NCBI RefSeq assembly: GCF_000498535.1
Contig: NZ_AVGG01000002.1
Coordinates: 1-64,000, forward strand
From: Flavobacterium limnosediminis JC2902
Lineage (GTDB): Bacteria; Bacteroidota; Bacteroidia; Flavobacteriales; Flavobacteriaceae
DNA length: 64,000 nucleotides
Direction: 5' to 3'
Every line of letters begins with the position of its first letter. Positions within the stretch are counted from its first letter, which is position 1. The notes under the pieces are model-generated. The model made no database searches. It had not been told where the DNA came from and was given only the letters and a program-made list of their open reading frames with translations. This document shows positions 43,555-52,617 of the stretch, one piece after another. The position numbers and the translations under genes are program-made.

Positions 43555-44894
43555 TTCTCAATTTCATTTAATCCCTTTGCGTTGCAGGTTGTTGTGATTG
43601 TTTTAAGTACAGGCAGTGTTATAAAAAGTAATCCGATAAAAATTCCGGTTCCGAAAAGTAAAAAAGCGATATAAACCCAATGCGACTGCGACTGCATTTC
43701 GGAAAACGGTGTTCCTTTCGAAAAATACATCCAATGGCTTCGCTTTACTCCGGCAACAAGCAGACTCAGCCAGAAAAGCAAAAGTGAAACATTGAAAATG
43801 CGGAATCCTTTTTTGGCTGATGAAAGATTGAAATCGGACTGGATCTGATTAACGATAAACAGTACCGAAGCCAATAAGATAGTCGTGTTAATACCGATGG
43901 TAGTACCCATAGAATGTGCCACGGTGATATGCGTTCCGTGTGTAAAAAAGTTAACGGCCGGTATGGAAAACAGCAACGCTAAAATCAGGTTCAGAAATAC
44001 CCATACATCGGCCATAACCAAAAATTTATACGGCAACAGATTTTTGATTTTCGTTTCCTCCGGCAGGGATTTTTTCCATTCATAAATCATGTGGAACAGG
44101 ATAATCCATTCGGTCATACTGATACCGTAAGCGACATAACGGACCCAAGGGGCAGTCGGAACGATATAAATATGGTGCGCCCATCCGAACATTAAATTGG
44201 TCAGTCCCAGAAAATAAAAAAAGAATGCTTTGGGGTTTCTTCCGATGCTGTCATCGCCCTTGATTTTTGCCATCACATAAATCGCCGTCCCGTAAACCAA
44301 CATGTTCCACGAACCCACAAAAGAACCGCCCGCTTTCCATTGGATGGCTAGCGATTTTATGAAATTGTTTTTAATATCGGGGTGCAGCCACAGATACGCT
44401 TCACTTAAATGATAGGTCATAAAAAGGATTCCCGTGCCCCACATCCAGTAATAAACGGGCCAGTTCTTCACCTTGCCCACCATCGTTTTATAATAATTGA
44501 AACCGAACAGTAACCAACCGAACAATATCGGCAAAATAAGATACGGTGGAAACTCGAGATATTCCTTTCCGCCGAAATTCCCGGTGTAATAGCTGTAATA
44601 GATCATAATTCCGATTACCAGAAAAAGGAAATAATGGATTTTCGATAACCGATCGGAATACAAACGGGGCACATCCGAAATGGATAAATAATAATAGATC
44701 CCACCTATGGCGCAAAGAATAATCCAGGCAATAACACTCGTTACATGAAAGGGTCTAAGACTATTGAAAGGCAAAATCGCTTTTATGAAATCCGGAAAAA
44801 CATATTGCAATCCGGACAGAATTCCGAAGACCATGCCTAGTAATAACGCCAGTAAAGCTGTTCCCAGGTATAATAAGGCTACTTTATTTTTCAT
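43551..44894 (-). CDS. Divergent NorB-like heme-copper oxidase with altered active-site residues
   Basis: A ~447-residue 12-helix protein aligned with NorB along its length. The low-spin heme ligand His50, heme b3 ligand His327, paired His240-His241 and Glu262 (NorB Glu260) are kept. The helix-VI block [19 protein letters not shown] replaces NorB VHLWVEGVWELI, so the non-heme metal His becomes Gly189, Glu191 becomes Val193 and Glu195 becomes Asn197; the second low-spin His becomes Met329. It follows its own NorC-like gene with an 11-base overlap. It may be one of the recently described divergent NO-reductase-like families, a sensor or an electron-transfer protein. Start at MKNKVALLY (44894). 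Confidence 0.8.
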   Translation of the reverse strand: MKNKVALLYLGTALLALLLGMVFGILSGLQYVFPDFIKAILPFNSLRPFHVTSVIAWIILCAIGGIYYYLSISDVPRLYSDRLSKIHYFLFLVIGIMIYYSYYTGNFGGKEYLEFPPYLILPILFGWLLFGFNYYKTMVGKVKNWPVYYWMWGTGILFMTYHLSEAYLWLHPDIKNNFIKSLAIQWKAGGSFVGSWNMLVYGTAIYVMAKIKGDDSIGRNPKAFFFYFLGLTNLMFGWAHHIYIVPTAPWVRYVAYGISMTEWIILFHMIYEWKKSLPEETKIKNLLPYKFLVMADVWVFLNLILALLFSIPAVNFFTHGTHITVAHSMGTTIGINTTILLASVLFIVNQIQSDFNLSSAKKGFRIFNVSLLLFWLSLLVAGVKRSHWMYFSKGTPFSEMQSQSHWVYIAFLLFGTGIFIGLLFITLPVLKTITTTCNAKGLNEIEK

Positions 44895-45318
44895 CTTTAT
44901 ACTCGATATCAACCCATCCGTTCGATTTGATGGTCGCATTATAATTTGGATAATAGCCGGACTGGTCCACTTCTTTGAGAAATGTTACGAGAGCTTCTTT
45001 CTCTGCCTCTGAAAAATGAAATTTGGGCATCGTTTTTACACCACTGTTCAGAAAGGCCTTGATGTATTCCGGGCCTTTATTTTCTGCTGAAAAAACATTT
45101 GTCAGATCGGGACCGAGATACCCTCCCAAACCGTATAACTGATGACAGGAAAAACAATTATTCTGTTGCCAGAGTTCCTGTCCTTTCAATGCTGCAGGAC
45201 TTAATCGAACTTCATAGCTCGAATCGTCATTGGTATAAATCGCAAAATTGTATAAACCAAAAACACTCACCAGAGCCGCCATGCAACCGATATAAACTTG
45301 TGTTTTCCTTTGTATCAT
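44884..45318 (-). CDS. NorC-like membrane cytochrome c
   Basis: A 144-residue cytochrome with one N-terminal membrane helix and heme site Cys55-x2-Cys58-His59 (NNCFSCHQLYGLGGYLGPDL), very like the NorC at 22850 in length and order. A Met in KTMPKFHFSEAE is the probable sixth ligand. It is the first gene of the operon with the NorB-like protein, nadA, nadB and FUSC, transcribed from the divergent Fnr-type promoter. Confidence 0.9.
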   Translation of the reverse strand: MIQRKTQVYIGCMAALVSVFGLYNFAIYTNDDSSYEVRLSPAALKGQELWQQNNCFSCHQLYGLGGYLGPDLTNVFSAENKGPEYIKAFLNSGVKTMPKFHFSEAEKEALVTFLKEVDQSGYYPNYNATIKSNGWVDIEYKDEK

Positions 45319-45339
45319 AATATCTCAAACAATAGAAGA

Positions 45340-45413
45340 CAAAAATATCCTTAATAAAAACAGCTAAGTATGATTTTTATCAGTTTTTAGTAAAATTAGA
45401 ATCTTAATATTTG
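45340..45413. promoter_or_regulatory. Divergent promoter with one shared Fnr/Dnr-type site
   Basis: TGAT-TTTT-ATCA (45371-45382, centre 45376.5). Minus-strand box TATTTTTG starts at 45347 and plus-strand box AATATTTG starts at 45406; each is exactly 29.5 bases from the centre. One site can therefore serve the NorC-like operon and the 605-residue enzyme gene alike. Confidence 0.85.
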
Positions 45414-45431
45414 TAAATTAAATTCAACACA

Positions 45432-47249
45432 ATGAAAAGCACACTCAAAACCAATAACTTACATACTTTCCACATACCTGTTATGGGATTGGCGTATACC
45501 ATTGACAGTCCGATTCGCGTGGCACAATACGGAATTTCGTCGGTGATTTCCATCATGGATGATGACCTCATTGAAAAAATGAATGCCTTTTACAGTAAAA
45601 AGTTTGATTTGCCGTATCAGGAAATTTCACAGAAAATAAGCGATTACAGGGCAAAACGAATCACATCATACCTGAACACCGTTGATAAAATCGTAAAGGA
45701 AAAGTTTGAAAATTTCAAAACAGAACTTTCAGAAAGCAAAACAGCTCTTGAAAATTATATCAATATGCTTCCAAACAAATCTGAAATCAGGAAGGGATTG
45801 GAAAATTTCATTCAGGAAGGGTGCATCATCAAAGAAAATATAAAAAATTATCTGGAAAAAAATCTTTATCCTGGGGAAATTGACATCAATATCATGACCA
45901 AAGTGGACAAGGACAATTTTGAAAAAAACGTACAACTTCCCGTCGAGTTCAACGATGCCCATGCCGCTTTAAGAGGATTTGCCAACAGTACTTTAACTTC
46001 GTCCGTGGTATTATCAGCAGGAATGAATCCAAGGTTGTACAGCTACTTTGAAACTTTTCCCGACTTTTTCCCGGACCAAAATGCAGAACTCAGAAAAAAA
46101 ATCATCCTAAAAGTAAGCGATTTCCGTTCGGCCATGATTCAGGGGAATTTTTTAGCAAAAAAAGGGCTGTGGGTTTCCGAATACCGTATCGAATCGGGAT
46201 TAAATTGCGGAGGCCACGCTTTTGCTACGGAGGGGTATTTACTCGGACCGATTCTGGACGAATTCAAACAAAAGAAAGAAAGCCTGATCACTTCGGCTCA
46301 TGAATTGTTGGTGAAAGCACTTCAAACGAAAAATCTACCAATACCAGAAACGCCGTTAGAGTTAAAAATAACCGTACAGGGCGGTGTGGGCACGGCTGAA
46401 GAACATGACTTTTTGCTTGAGCATTACAAGACGGATTCTGTTGGCTGGGGTTCCCCTTTCCTTTTGGTTCCTGAAGCAACCTCATCGGATAACGAAACCC
46501 GTGAATTGCTGGCAAAAGCCAAAGAAGAAGATCTTTATCTGAGTCATATTTCACCGTTGGGCATACCGTTTAATACCGTTAAAGGCACGACAAATGAGTT
46601 ATTGAGAGAGAAACGCATCCTTGAAAACAAGCCAGGAAGTTCCTGTCCGAAAAAATATCTGGCGCTGAGCAAAGAGTACGGCGAAAAAGGAATTTGTACC
46701 GCATCCCGAAAATATCAGGAAATGAAACTTTCGGAACTGGAAACCGAAAGAGAAAATCTGCCTGAGGCCGAATTCATCAAAAAACAAAATACAATTACAG
46801 AGAAATCCTGTCTTTGCATCGGGTTGGCCAATGCCTCGCTATTGGAAAACGATATCAGAATTAAAGGCGAAACACAAGGCGTTGTGGTATGTCCTGGACC
46901 CAACATTGCCTATTTTAACCGTCAATATTCTTTATCGGAAATGGTACAGCACATTTACGGATACAAGTCGGTTTTAAACAACGTAACGCGTCCGAATATC
47001 TTCGTAAAGGAACTGTCATTGTACATGAATTACTTTAAAAATGAAGTACAGGAATCGTTGGGCAAAGAAAGTACAGCACAGCTAAAGAAACTGGAGAAAT
47101 TCAGGGAGAATTTAATATCGGGAATTGATTATTACATGAACCTGTTTGCCCTCGGAAAGTATTTTGAGAACGATACCGAAACCATCCAGAACGAACTTTA
47201 CAGCTTTAAAGCAGAACTCGAAACCATCGAAATCGGGGAATTGGTCTAA
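45432..47249 (+). CDS. Uncharacterised predicted FMN/iron-sulfur oxidoreductase
   Basis: A 605-residue cytoplasmic protein. The N-terminus HIPVMGLAYTIDSPIRVAQYGISSVIS and the later VQGGVGTAEEHDFLL (317-329) with SGLNCGGHAF (255-264) resemble the FMN-binding TIM barrel of nitronate monooxygenase/PfaD-like enzymes. A long helical insertion (about 60-160) splits the barrel. Cys405, Cys422, Cys460 and Cys462 (SSCPKKYL, GICTAS, SCLCIGLAN) could hold an iron-sulfur cluster; such a combination is not one I can name. It shares a divergent Fnr-type promoter with the NorC-like operon, so it is probably induced under denitrification. A nitro- or nitroso-compound reductase is a speculative option. Confidence 0.65.
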   Translation: MKSTLKTNNLHTFHIPVMGLAYTIDSPIRVAQYGISSVISIMDDDLIEKMNAFYSKKFDLPYQEISQKISDYRAKRITSYLNTVDKIVKEKFENFKTELSESKTALENYINMLPNKSEIRKGLENFIQEGCIIKENIKNYLEKNLYPGEIDINIMTKVDKDNFEKNVQLPVEFNDAHAALRGFANSTLTSSVVLSAGMNPRLYSYFETFPDFFPDQNAELRKKIILKVSDFRSAMIQGNFLAKKGLWVSEYRIESGLNCGGHAFATEGYLLGPILDEFKQKKESLITSAHELLVKALQTKNLPIPETPLELKITVQGGVGTAEEHDFLLEHYKTDSVGWGSPFLLVPEATSSDNETRELLAKAKEEDLYLSHISPLGIPFNTVKGTTNELLREKRILENKPGSSCPKKYLALSKEYGEKGICTASRKYQEMKLSELETERENLPEAEFIKKQNTITEKSCLCIGLANASLLENDIRIKGETQGVVVCPGPNIAYFNRQYSLSEMVQHIYGYKSVLNNVTRPNIFVKELSLYMNYFKNEVQESLGKESTAQLKKLEKFRENLISGIDYYMNLFALGKYFENDTETIQNELYSFKAELETIEIGELV

Positions 47250-47276
47250 TAAGGAGAATTGGTTTAATAAAAAGAA

Positions 47277-47303
47277 AAGAGGCTTGAAAATTCAGGCCTC
47301 TTG
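47277..47303. terminator. Bidirectional terminator
   Basis: AAGAGGCTTGA (47277-47287) pairs with TCAGGCCTCTT (47292-47302), one G-U pair, between the convergent 605-residue enzyme and Rrf2 genes. Confidence 0.8.
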
Positions 47304-47307
47304 TGCT

Positions 47308-47742
47308 TTAGTATCTTAAAAAAGTATTGCCGGATTTAATACCCAACGCAAGTTCCTCCAAGGTGGTATCTTCGAGCATTGTGGCCAACTCACCCCGTAT
47401 GGATTTGAATTTTTCGTGAACCGGACAGGGATGGTCTTCGGAACAATCGCTTAATCCCAAACCGCAACCTCTGAAAATAGAATCGCCGTCAATGGCCTCA
47501 ACGATTTCAACCAGTTTGATTTCTTTCAAGCGGAATTTATCAATACTGAAACCTCCGCCAACACCTTTAGCCGAACTCACGATATTGCAATGCACCAACT
47601 TCTGCAATATTTTGGCCGTAAAAGCCACCGGGGAATCAATTTCCTCAGCGATTTCTTTTTGACCTACCCTGTTATTTTTTAAGGATTCAGAAGCAATAAA
47701 AATTGTAGCTCTGATTCCGTATTCGCATGCTTTAGAAAACAT
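47308..47742 (-). CDS. Rrf2-family (NsrR/IscR-like) regulator
   Basis: A 144-residue winged-helix regulator. After the HTH (GQKEIAEEIDSPVAFTAKILQKLV) and the SAKGVGGGFSI wing come three cysteines, Cys93-x6-Cys100-x5-Cys106, the spacing of NsrR/IscR proteins that bind an iron-sulfur cluster. It is therefore a candidate NO or cluster-status sensor. ATG at 47742 is used instead of the upstream GTG. It may add a second control level to the island; no target site was identified. Confidence 0.88.
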   Translation of the reverse strand: MFSKACEYGIRATIFIASESLKNNRVGQKEIAEEIDSPVAFTAKILQKLVHCNIVSSAKGVGGGFSIDKFRLKEIKLVEIVEAIDGDSIFRGCGLGLSDCSEDHPCPVHEKFKSIRGELATMLEDTTLEELALGIKSGNTFLRY

Positions 47743-47910
47743 AGTCACTATTTTTGATTAAATGTTGAATAATCTGCCCGAAAAACACAAATTTTGGTTC
47801 TTATTCAAAAACGTACTACAAAGTAATCACTATATTTTCATTAAACCTCAAAAAAAAGAGAAAACTATCTTTTTTATAAAAACCTAACATTATACAAAAC
47901 CATTTGCAAG

Positions 47911-48399
47911 CTACTTCAATCCTTTAATCATCCAGACCGGGCAGGACGAATGGCCCGTGCAACCCATTGGAGCATCGAGATACGTAAATCCGGATTTCAG
48001 GTATAATTTCTGGGCCGCTTCCATGTACGGCATGGTTTCCAGATAACATTGTTTGAATCCGAATGTCTTTGCTTTTTCAAGACAAATTTCCATCATCCTT
48101 GCACCTATTCCCAAGCCACGGGTTTCGGGAAGGAAATACATTTTCTGCAATTCGCATACATCGGGTGAACCATTGGCCAAAGGCGCGATTCCTGCACACC
48201 CGATAATTTCCCCATCTTTTTCCACCACAAAATAAGCCGATTTGGGTTCGGAATAGGTTTCAAACATGCGATCCAGTTGAGGGTCGGCATAAGCCGTTCC
48301 TACTTTCGGCACATTGAATTCTTCCAAAACGGTTCGGATTACTTGGGCAACCGATACATTGTCGGTTTTTTGGATTTCTCTGATTATCACTTCTTCCAT
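47911..48399 (-). CDS. GNAT family N-acetyltransferase
   Basis: A 162-residue acetyltransferase with the acetyl-CoA-binding motif in RGLGIGARMMEICLEKAK and a C-terminal MEAAQKLYLKSGF, typical of the GNAT fold. The acceptor (amino acid, antibiotic or protein) cannot be told from sequence. It is a single gene that converges on no neighbour and marks the return to housekeeping genes. Confidence 0.85.
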   Translation of the reverse strand: MEEVIIREIQKTDNVSVAQVIRTVLEEFNVPKVGTAYADPQLDRMFETYSEPKSAYFVVEKDGEIIGCAGIAPLANGSPDVCELQKMYFLPETRGLGIGARMMEICLEKAKTFGFKQCYLETMPYMEAAQKLYLKSGFTYLDAPMGCTGHSSCPVWMIKGLK

Positions 48400-48509
48400 T
48401 CTTCAGAAATAGCTTATTTTTGCACTGTGAATTTACATCAAACGCTCGTAAAAAAAAAGCAATATTCCAAATTAACAGATAGCGTTCCTGACGACCTTAG
48501 ACAGAAACT

Positions 48510-49571
48510 ATGAAGACGGAAGAAAAATACATAAAACGCTGCATCGAATTGGCCAAAAATGGTTTGGGAACGACTTACCCGAATCCGTTGGTGGGCAGTG
48601 TGATTGTGCATAATGGAAAAATCATTGGGGAAGGTTGGCACCAAAAGGCCGGAGAGCCTCATGCCGAAGTGAATGCCGTAAATTCGGTAAAAGATAAATC
48701 GTTGTTATCGAAAGCTACCATTTATGTGAGTCTGGAACCGTGTAGTCACTTCGGAAAAACGCCCCCATGTTGCGATCTGATTATCGCGAATAACATCCCG
48801 AATGTAGTTATCGGAACCGTCGATCCTTTTGCGAAAGTAGCTGGAAGCGGGATCAAAAAACTCATGGAAGCCGGAAAAAATGTTACCGTTGGCGTTTTGG
48901 AAGACGAATGTAATAAACTCAACAAACGTTTTTTTACGTTTCATCAGCAAAAAAGACCGTATATCATTCTGAAATGGGCGGAAACTGCAGACGGTTTTAT
49001 TGCCCCGGATGCGATTTTTAGGCAAGGCCAGAACGACAACATAAAAAAACCGGTCTGGATCACCAATCAATACTCCAGGCAATTGGTTCATAAATGGCGC
49101 AGTCAGGAGCAGGCAATTCTGGTGGGAACACAGACCGTTTTGGATGACAATCCGAAATTGGATGTGCGCGACTGGGGCGGAAAAAATCCGATCCGGATCG
49201 TATTGGACAGAACAGGGAAAATTTCAGAGGCTTATTCCGTAAAAGACAACAAAACGAAGACAATTATCATAACAGAATCTCAAAATTTCAAGAATTCCGA
49301 GAATATTTTTTACGAAAATTGTACCTTTGATACTTCTTTAGCGTTCACTGTTGCCGACCTGCTTTTCCGACACGAAATCCAGTCGGTCATTATTGAAGGG
49401 GGAAGACAGACATTACAAACATTTATAGATGCCAACCTATGGGACGAAGCTTTGATTTTCAGAGGGAAAGCAACTTTTAAAAAAGGAATATCGGCTCCAA
49501 ATTTTTCAGAAAACCTAATCAAAAAGCAAACTGTTTTGGATGACGAACTTTTAATTTTCAGGAATGTATGA
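48510..49571 (+). CDS. ribD: Riboflavin biosynthesis bifunctional deaminase-reductase
   Basis: A 353-residue enzyme catalysing two steps of riboflavin synthesis. The N-terminal deaminase half has the zinc site HAEVNAV ... LEPCSHFGKTPPCCDLI, and the C-terminal reductase half has ILKWAETADGFIAP, VGTQTVLDDNPKL and IIEGGRQTLQTF for NADPH and substrate binding. It overlaps the following HAD phosphatase gene by 4 bases, so the two are coupled; such phosphatases may remove the phosphate from the RibD product, which is inferred. Confidence 0.95.
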   Translation: MKTEEKYIKRCIELAKNGLGTTYPNPLVGSVIVHNGKIIGEGWHQKAGEPHAEVNAVNSVKDKSLLSKATIYVSLEPCSHFGKTPPCCDLIIANNIPNVVIGTVDPFAKVAGSGIKKLMEAGKNVTVGVLEDECNKLNKRFFTFHQQKRPYIILKWAETADGFIAPDAIFRQGQNDNIKKPVWITNQYSRQLVHKWRSQEQAILVGTQTVLDDNPKLDVRDWGGKNPIRIVLDRTGKISEAYSVKDNKTKTIIITESQNFKNSENIFYENCTFDTSLAFTVADLLFRHEIQSVIIEGGRQTLQTFIDANLWDEALIFRGKATFKKGISAPNFSENLIKKQTVLDDELLIFRNV

Positions 49572-50167
49572 TCGATACAATTATTTTTGATTTTGGGAAT
49601 ATCTTTATCAATTTGAGCCAGGAAGCCCCTTTTGACCACATGCGAAAAATAGGTTTGGCATGTTGGAATGAAGATTTGGACAGCCTGAACAAGCGTTACG
49701 AAAAGGGAAAGATTGACGAGTTAGAGTTTTTTACCGGATTTCAACGCTATATTCCCAACAAGGAACTGGATGAAATACGCGAGGCATGGAACGGCATATT
49801 GCTTGATTTTCCTTTGTATCGCCTTGAATTTTTACAGCGCTTATCCAGAAAATACCGTTTGTTCCTGTTAAGCAATACCGACCGGACCCATATTGAAAAA
49901 TTTGAGCACAAAGTAGGTATGACCTTTAGCCGTGAGTTCTATCTGTGTTTTGAAAAAGTGTATTTCTCATACGAAATCGGTTTACGAAAACCCGATCCGG
50001 AGGTTTTCAACTACATCATCAACCGACACGATTTAAATCCAAAGAAAACACTTTTCGTAGACGACAACAAACACAACACCGACGTGGCTGCCAACCTGGG
50101 TATGCATGTTTGGAATCTTCAGGTAGGACAGGAAGATGTGGTGGATTTGTTTGATAAAACCTGGTAA
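49568..50167 (+). CDS. HAD-family phosphatase
   Basis: A 199-residue haloacid dehalogenase-like hydrolase. Motif I is IIFDFGNIF (nucleophile Asp), motif II LFLLSNTDRTH, motif III Lys in LRKPDPEVF and motif IV FVDDNKHNTDVA. It overlaps ribD by 4 bases and precedes yigZ by 6 bases. A role in dephosphorylating a riboflavin precursor is possible because of the coupling, but HAD phosphatases have broad substrates. Confidence 0.88.
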   Translation: MIDTIIFDFGNIFINLSQEAPFDHMRKIGLACWNEDLDSLNKRYEKGKIDELEFFTGFQRYIPNKELDEIREAWNGILLDFPLYRLEFLQRLSRKYRLFLLSNTDRTHIEKFEHKVGMTFSREFYLCFEKVYFSYEIGLRKPDPEVFNYIINRHDLNPKKTLFVDDNKHNTDVAANLGMHVWNLQVGQEDVVDLFDKTW

Positions 50168-50173
50168 ATTCCA

Positions 50174-50782
50174 TTGGAAACCGACTCGTACAAAACCTTA
50201 GCTTCCGCCTCGGAAGAAGTGCTTTATAAAGAAAAAAACAGCAAGTTTTTCGGCTACGCCTTTCCCGTTACCACAGAGGAAGAGGTCAAAATCATTATTG
50301 AAGACTTAAAAAAGCAACATTATTCGGCCCGTCATTGGTGTTATGCTTTTCAGTTGGGCACTACTAAAATCCAGTACCGCGCCAACGACGACGGAGAACC
50401 CAACAACTCCGCCGGAATGCCCATTTACGGACAGATTCAGTCGTTTGAAGTCACCAACGTACTCGTAGTAGTCGTTCGCTATTTTGGCGGCGTTAAATTA
50501 GGTGTTGGCGGATTAATTTCTGCTTACAAAACAGCCGCACAAATGGCATTGGAAGTTTCAGACATCGTAGAGAGAACCATCGACACCCATTACCTGATCC
50601 GTTTTGACTACAAGAACATGAACAAGGTCATGCGCATCATCAAAGAAAAAAATCTGGATATCGTTGCCCAAAAAATGGAAATGAGCTGCGAAATTGAGAT
50701 TTCCATCCGAAAAAAAAATGCCGAAATGGTATTCGACATTTTCTCAAATTTGTTTGAAGTGGATATTGTTGAAAAAGAATAA
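50174..50782 (+). CDS. yigZ: YigZ/IMPACT family protein
   Basis: A 202-residue protein with the N-terminal UPF0029/IMPACT domain (KKQHYSARHWCYAFQLG, RANDDGEPNNSAGMPIYGQIQ, VVVVRYFGGVKLGVGGLISAY) and a C-terminal ferredoxin-like domain. The family is linked to translation regulation but its biochemical role is unclear. A TTG start at 50174 is required; there is no nearby ATG. Its 3' end is repeated at 52618-52904 and 56164-56197, which marks the edge of an insertion hotspot. Confidence 0.88.
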   Translation: METDSYKTLASASEEVLYKEKNSKFFGYAFPVTTEEEVKIIIEDLKKQHYSARHWCYAFQLGTTKIQYRANDDGEPNNSAGMPIYGQIQSFEVTNVLVVVVRYFGGVKLGVGGLISAYKTAAQMALEVSDIVERTIDTHYLIRFDYKNMNKVMRIIKEKNLDIVAQKMEMSCEIEISIRKKNAEMVFDIFSNLFEVDIVEKE

Positions 50783-50979
50783 TTTCGATTAAAAACAAAT
50801 CTGCCTACACAGCCTGAGCGCTTCTGTTTTTCATTTTAATGCGATTTTAGTACCCAATTTTTTTTCTAATTTGCCTGTAAAATCAATTTACAGAGGAATG
50901 TTTTATTTGTTAAAAACAACTTTTTTTACTAGATTATCTTCTCATGCTTCGTTTATTTGTAATAAAATACCGAATAAAC

Positions 50980-52569
50980 ATGAAACAAATTATATGCATA
51001 ATCATACTACTGAGTTTAGCTGGCATTCTTACAGCACAAAACCCGTCCATAGTCTGGCAAAAAACCATTGGCGGAAATAATAGGGATGTCTTAGAATGCA
51101 TTATAAAAACCAATGACAACGGGATGCTTCTTGGTGGCATTTCGTTATCAAACATATCCGGTGAAAAAAACCAATCCTGCAGAGGAAATGATGACTTTTG
51201 GGTAGTAAAACTGGACGAACAAAAAAACATGGTTTGGCAGACAACCATTGGAGGAAGCGGAACAGACTATTTATATTCCATTATACAAACTCCAGACGGT
51301 GGTTATTTATTAGGCGGTAGCTCTTATTCAAACATTTCAGGTGAAAAAACAGAAAACAGCAGGGGCCTCAACGATATTTGGATAGTAAAACTCAATTCTT
51401 CCGGAGCTATTTTATGGCAAAAAACCATTGGAGGGATTGGAGGCGAAAACTTAAATTCTATAGCAAACACAGCTGATGGCGGTTATATTTTGGGCGCCAC
51501 CGCTTACATGTCTGAAATATCGGGAGAGAAAACCGAGCCCAATTATGGGGAAACAGATTATTGGGTTGTAAAATTAAACAGTACAGGCTCAATAGTCTGG
51601 CAGAAAACCTATGGAGGCACAAGTTTTGACGATATCAAGTCGGTTAAGCAAACAGTTGACGGGGGTTACATAATCACAGGCGATTCCCATTCTCCAATTT
51701 CCGGTGTAAAAACAGAAAATTCAGTTGCTTGGGACTATTGGATCATAAAAACAGATGCCACAGGCAATATCGAATGGCAGAATACTATTGGTGGAAATCA
51801 TGCAGACATGTTTCCTCATTTAATCATCTGCGAAGACAATACATACCTTATCGCTGGAACATCATCCTCACCACTTTCCGGTGACAAAACAGAAAACAGT
51901 TATGGCGAAAGGGATTATTGGGTCGTAAAACTGGACACAAACGGCCTAATTATATGGGATAAAACATTAGGTGGTTCTGAATTTGAACAAGTAGGAGGTA
52001 TAATCCAAACCCCCGACGGAAACTACATTATCGGCGGAATGTCCTATTCCTCCATCTCAGGCATTAAAACAGAAAACTCAAGAGGCAGTGCTGATTTTTG
52101 GCTGGTCAAATTAAATGCAACCGGCACCAACGTTTTATGGGATAAGACAATTGGCGGAAACCTGAGTGACAGTGTTTACTCTCTTGCTTTATACAACAAT
52201 GACCTGTTTATAGGCGGAAACTCATGGTCATCCATATCCGGGGAGAAAACACATAATTCCAGAGGAGAAAATGATTACTGGATTGTTCAATTGGGAAATG
52301 TTACTTTGGGGACCAACGAATATGCTAACAACACACCTTTCATATATCCAAACCCAACAAACGATGGACATCTAAATATAGATTTATCAAAAACTTACAA
52401 TCACATCAACACAAAGGTATACAATGTAACCGGGCAGCTGATTTTTGAAAAAAACTATTCGAACATTTCCATTATTTCGGACACTTTTTTAAATCAGTCC
52501 GGTATGTATTTTATCCAACTGGAATTAGATTTTACAAAAAAAATAAATTTAAAGGCAATTAAAAATTAG
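50980..52569 (+). CDS. Secreted repeat protein with T9SS sorting domain
   Basis: A ~529-residue exported protein (signal peptide to GILTAQ) built from about eight repeats of ~55 residues, each with a pattern like WQKTIGG...SIIQTPDGGYLLGGSSYS.ISGEKTENSRG..DYWVVKL, forming a beta-propeller-like array. The last ~80 residues (IYPNPTNDGHLNIDL ... GMYFIQLELD) are a type A type IX secretion sorting domain. ATG 50980 gives the proper signal peptide. The gene is AT-rich and is bracketed by copies of the yigZ 3' end, so it looks acquired. Confidence 0.85.
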   Translation: MKQIICIIILLSLAGILTAQNPSIVWQKTIGGNNRDVLECIIKTNDNGMLLGGISLSNISGEKNQSCRGNDDFWVVKLDEQKNMVWQTTIGGSGTDYLYSIIQTPDGGYLLGGSSYSNISGEKTENSRGLNDIWIVKLNSSGAILWQKTIGGIGGENLNSIANTADGGYILGATAYMSEISGEKTEPNYGETDYWVVKLNSTGSIVWQKTYGGTSFDDIKSVKQTVDGGYIITGDSHSPISGVKTENSVAWDYWIIKTDATGNIEWQNTIGGNHADMFPHLIICEDNTYLIAGTSSSPLSGDKTENSYGERDYWVVKLDTNGLIIWDKTLGGSEFEQVGGIIQTPDGNYIIGGMSYSSISGIKTENSRGSADFWLVKLNATGTNVLWDKTIGGNLSDSVYSLALYNNDLFIGGNSWSSISGEKTHNSRGENDYWIVQLGNVTLGTNEYANNTPFIYPNPTNDGHLNIDLSKTYNHINTKVYNVTGQLIFEKNYSNISIISDTFLNQSGMYFIQLELDFTKKINLKAIKN

Positions 52570-52573
52570 TTTT

Positions 52574-52612
52574 CTATAAATCAACCAAATGTTTTGAAGT
52601 ATATTTCAGAAA
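52574..52612 (-). pseudogene. Remnant of the thioesterase gene 3' end
   Basis: Minus-strand translation gives KYTSKHLVDL followed by a stop, matching the end of the intact thioesterase (KYVSERLVDFVKN, 56216). It lies directly before the yigZ fragment. Confidence 0.7.
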
Positions 52613-52617
52613 CACAG

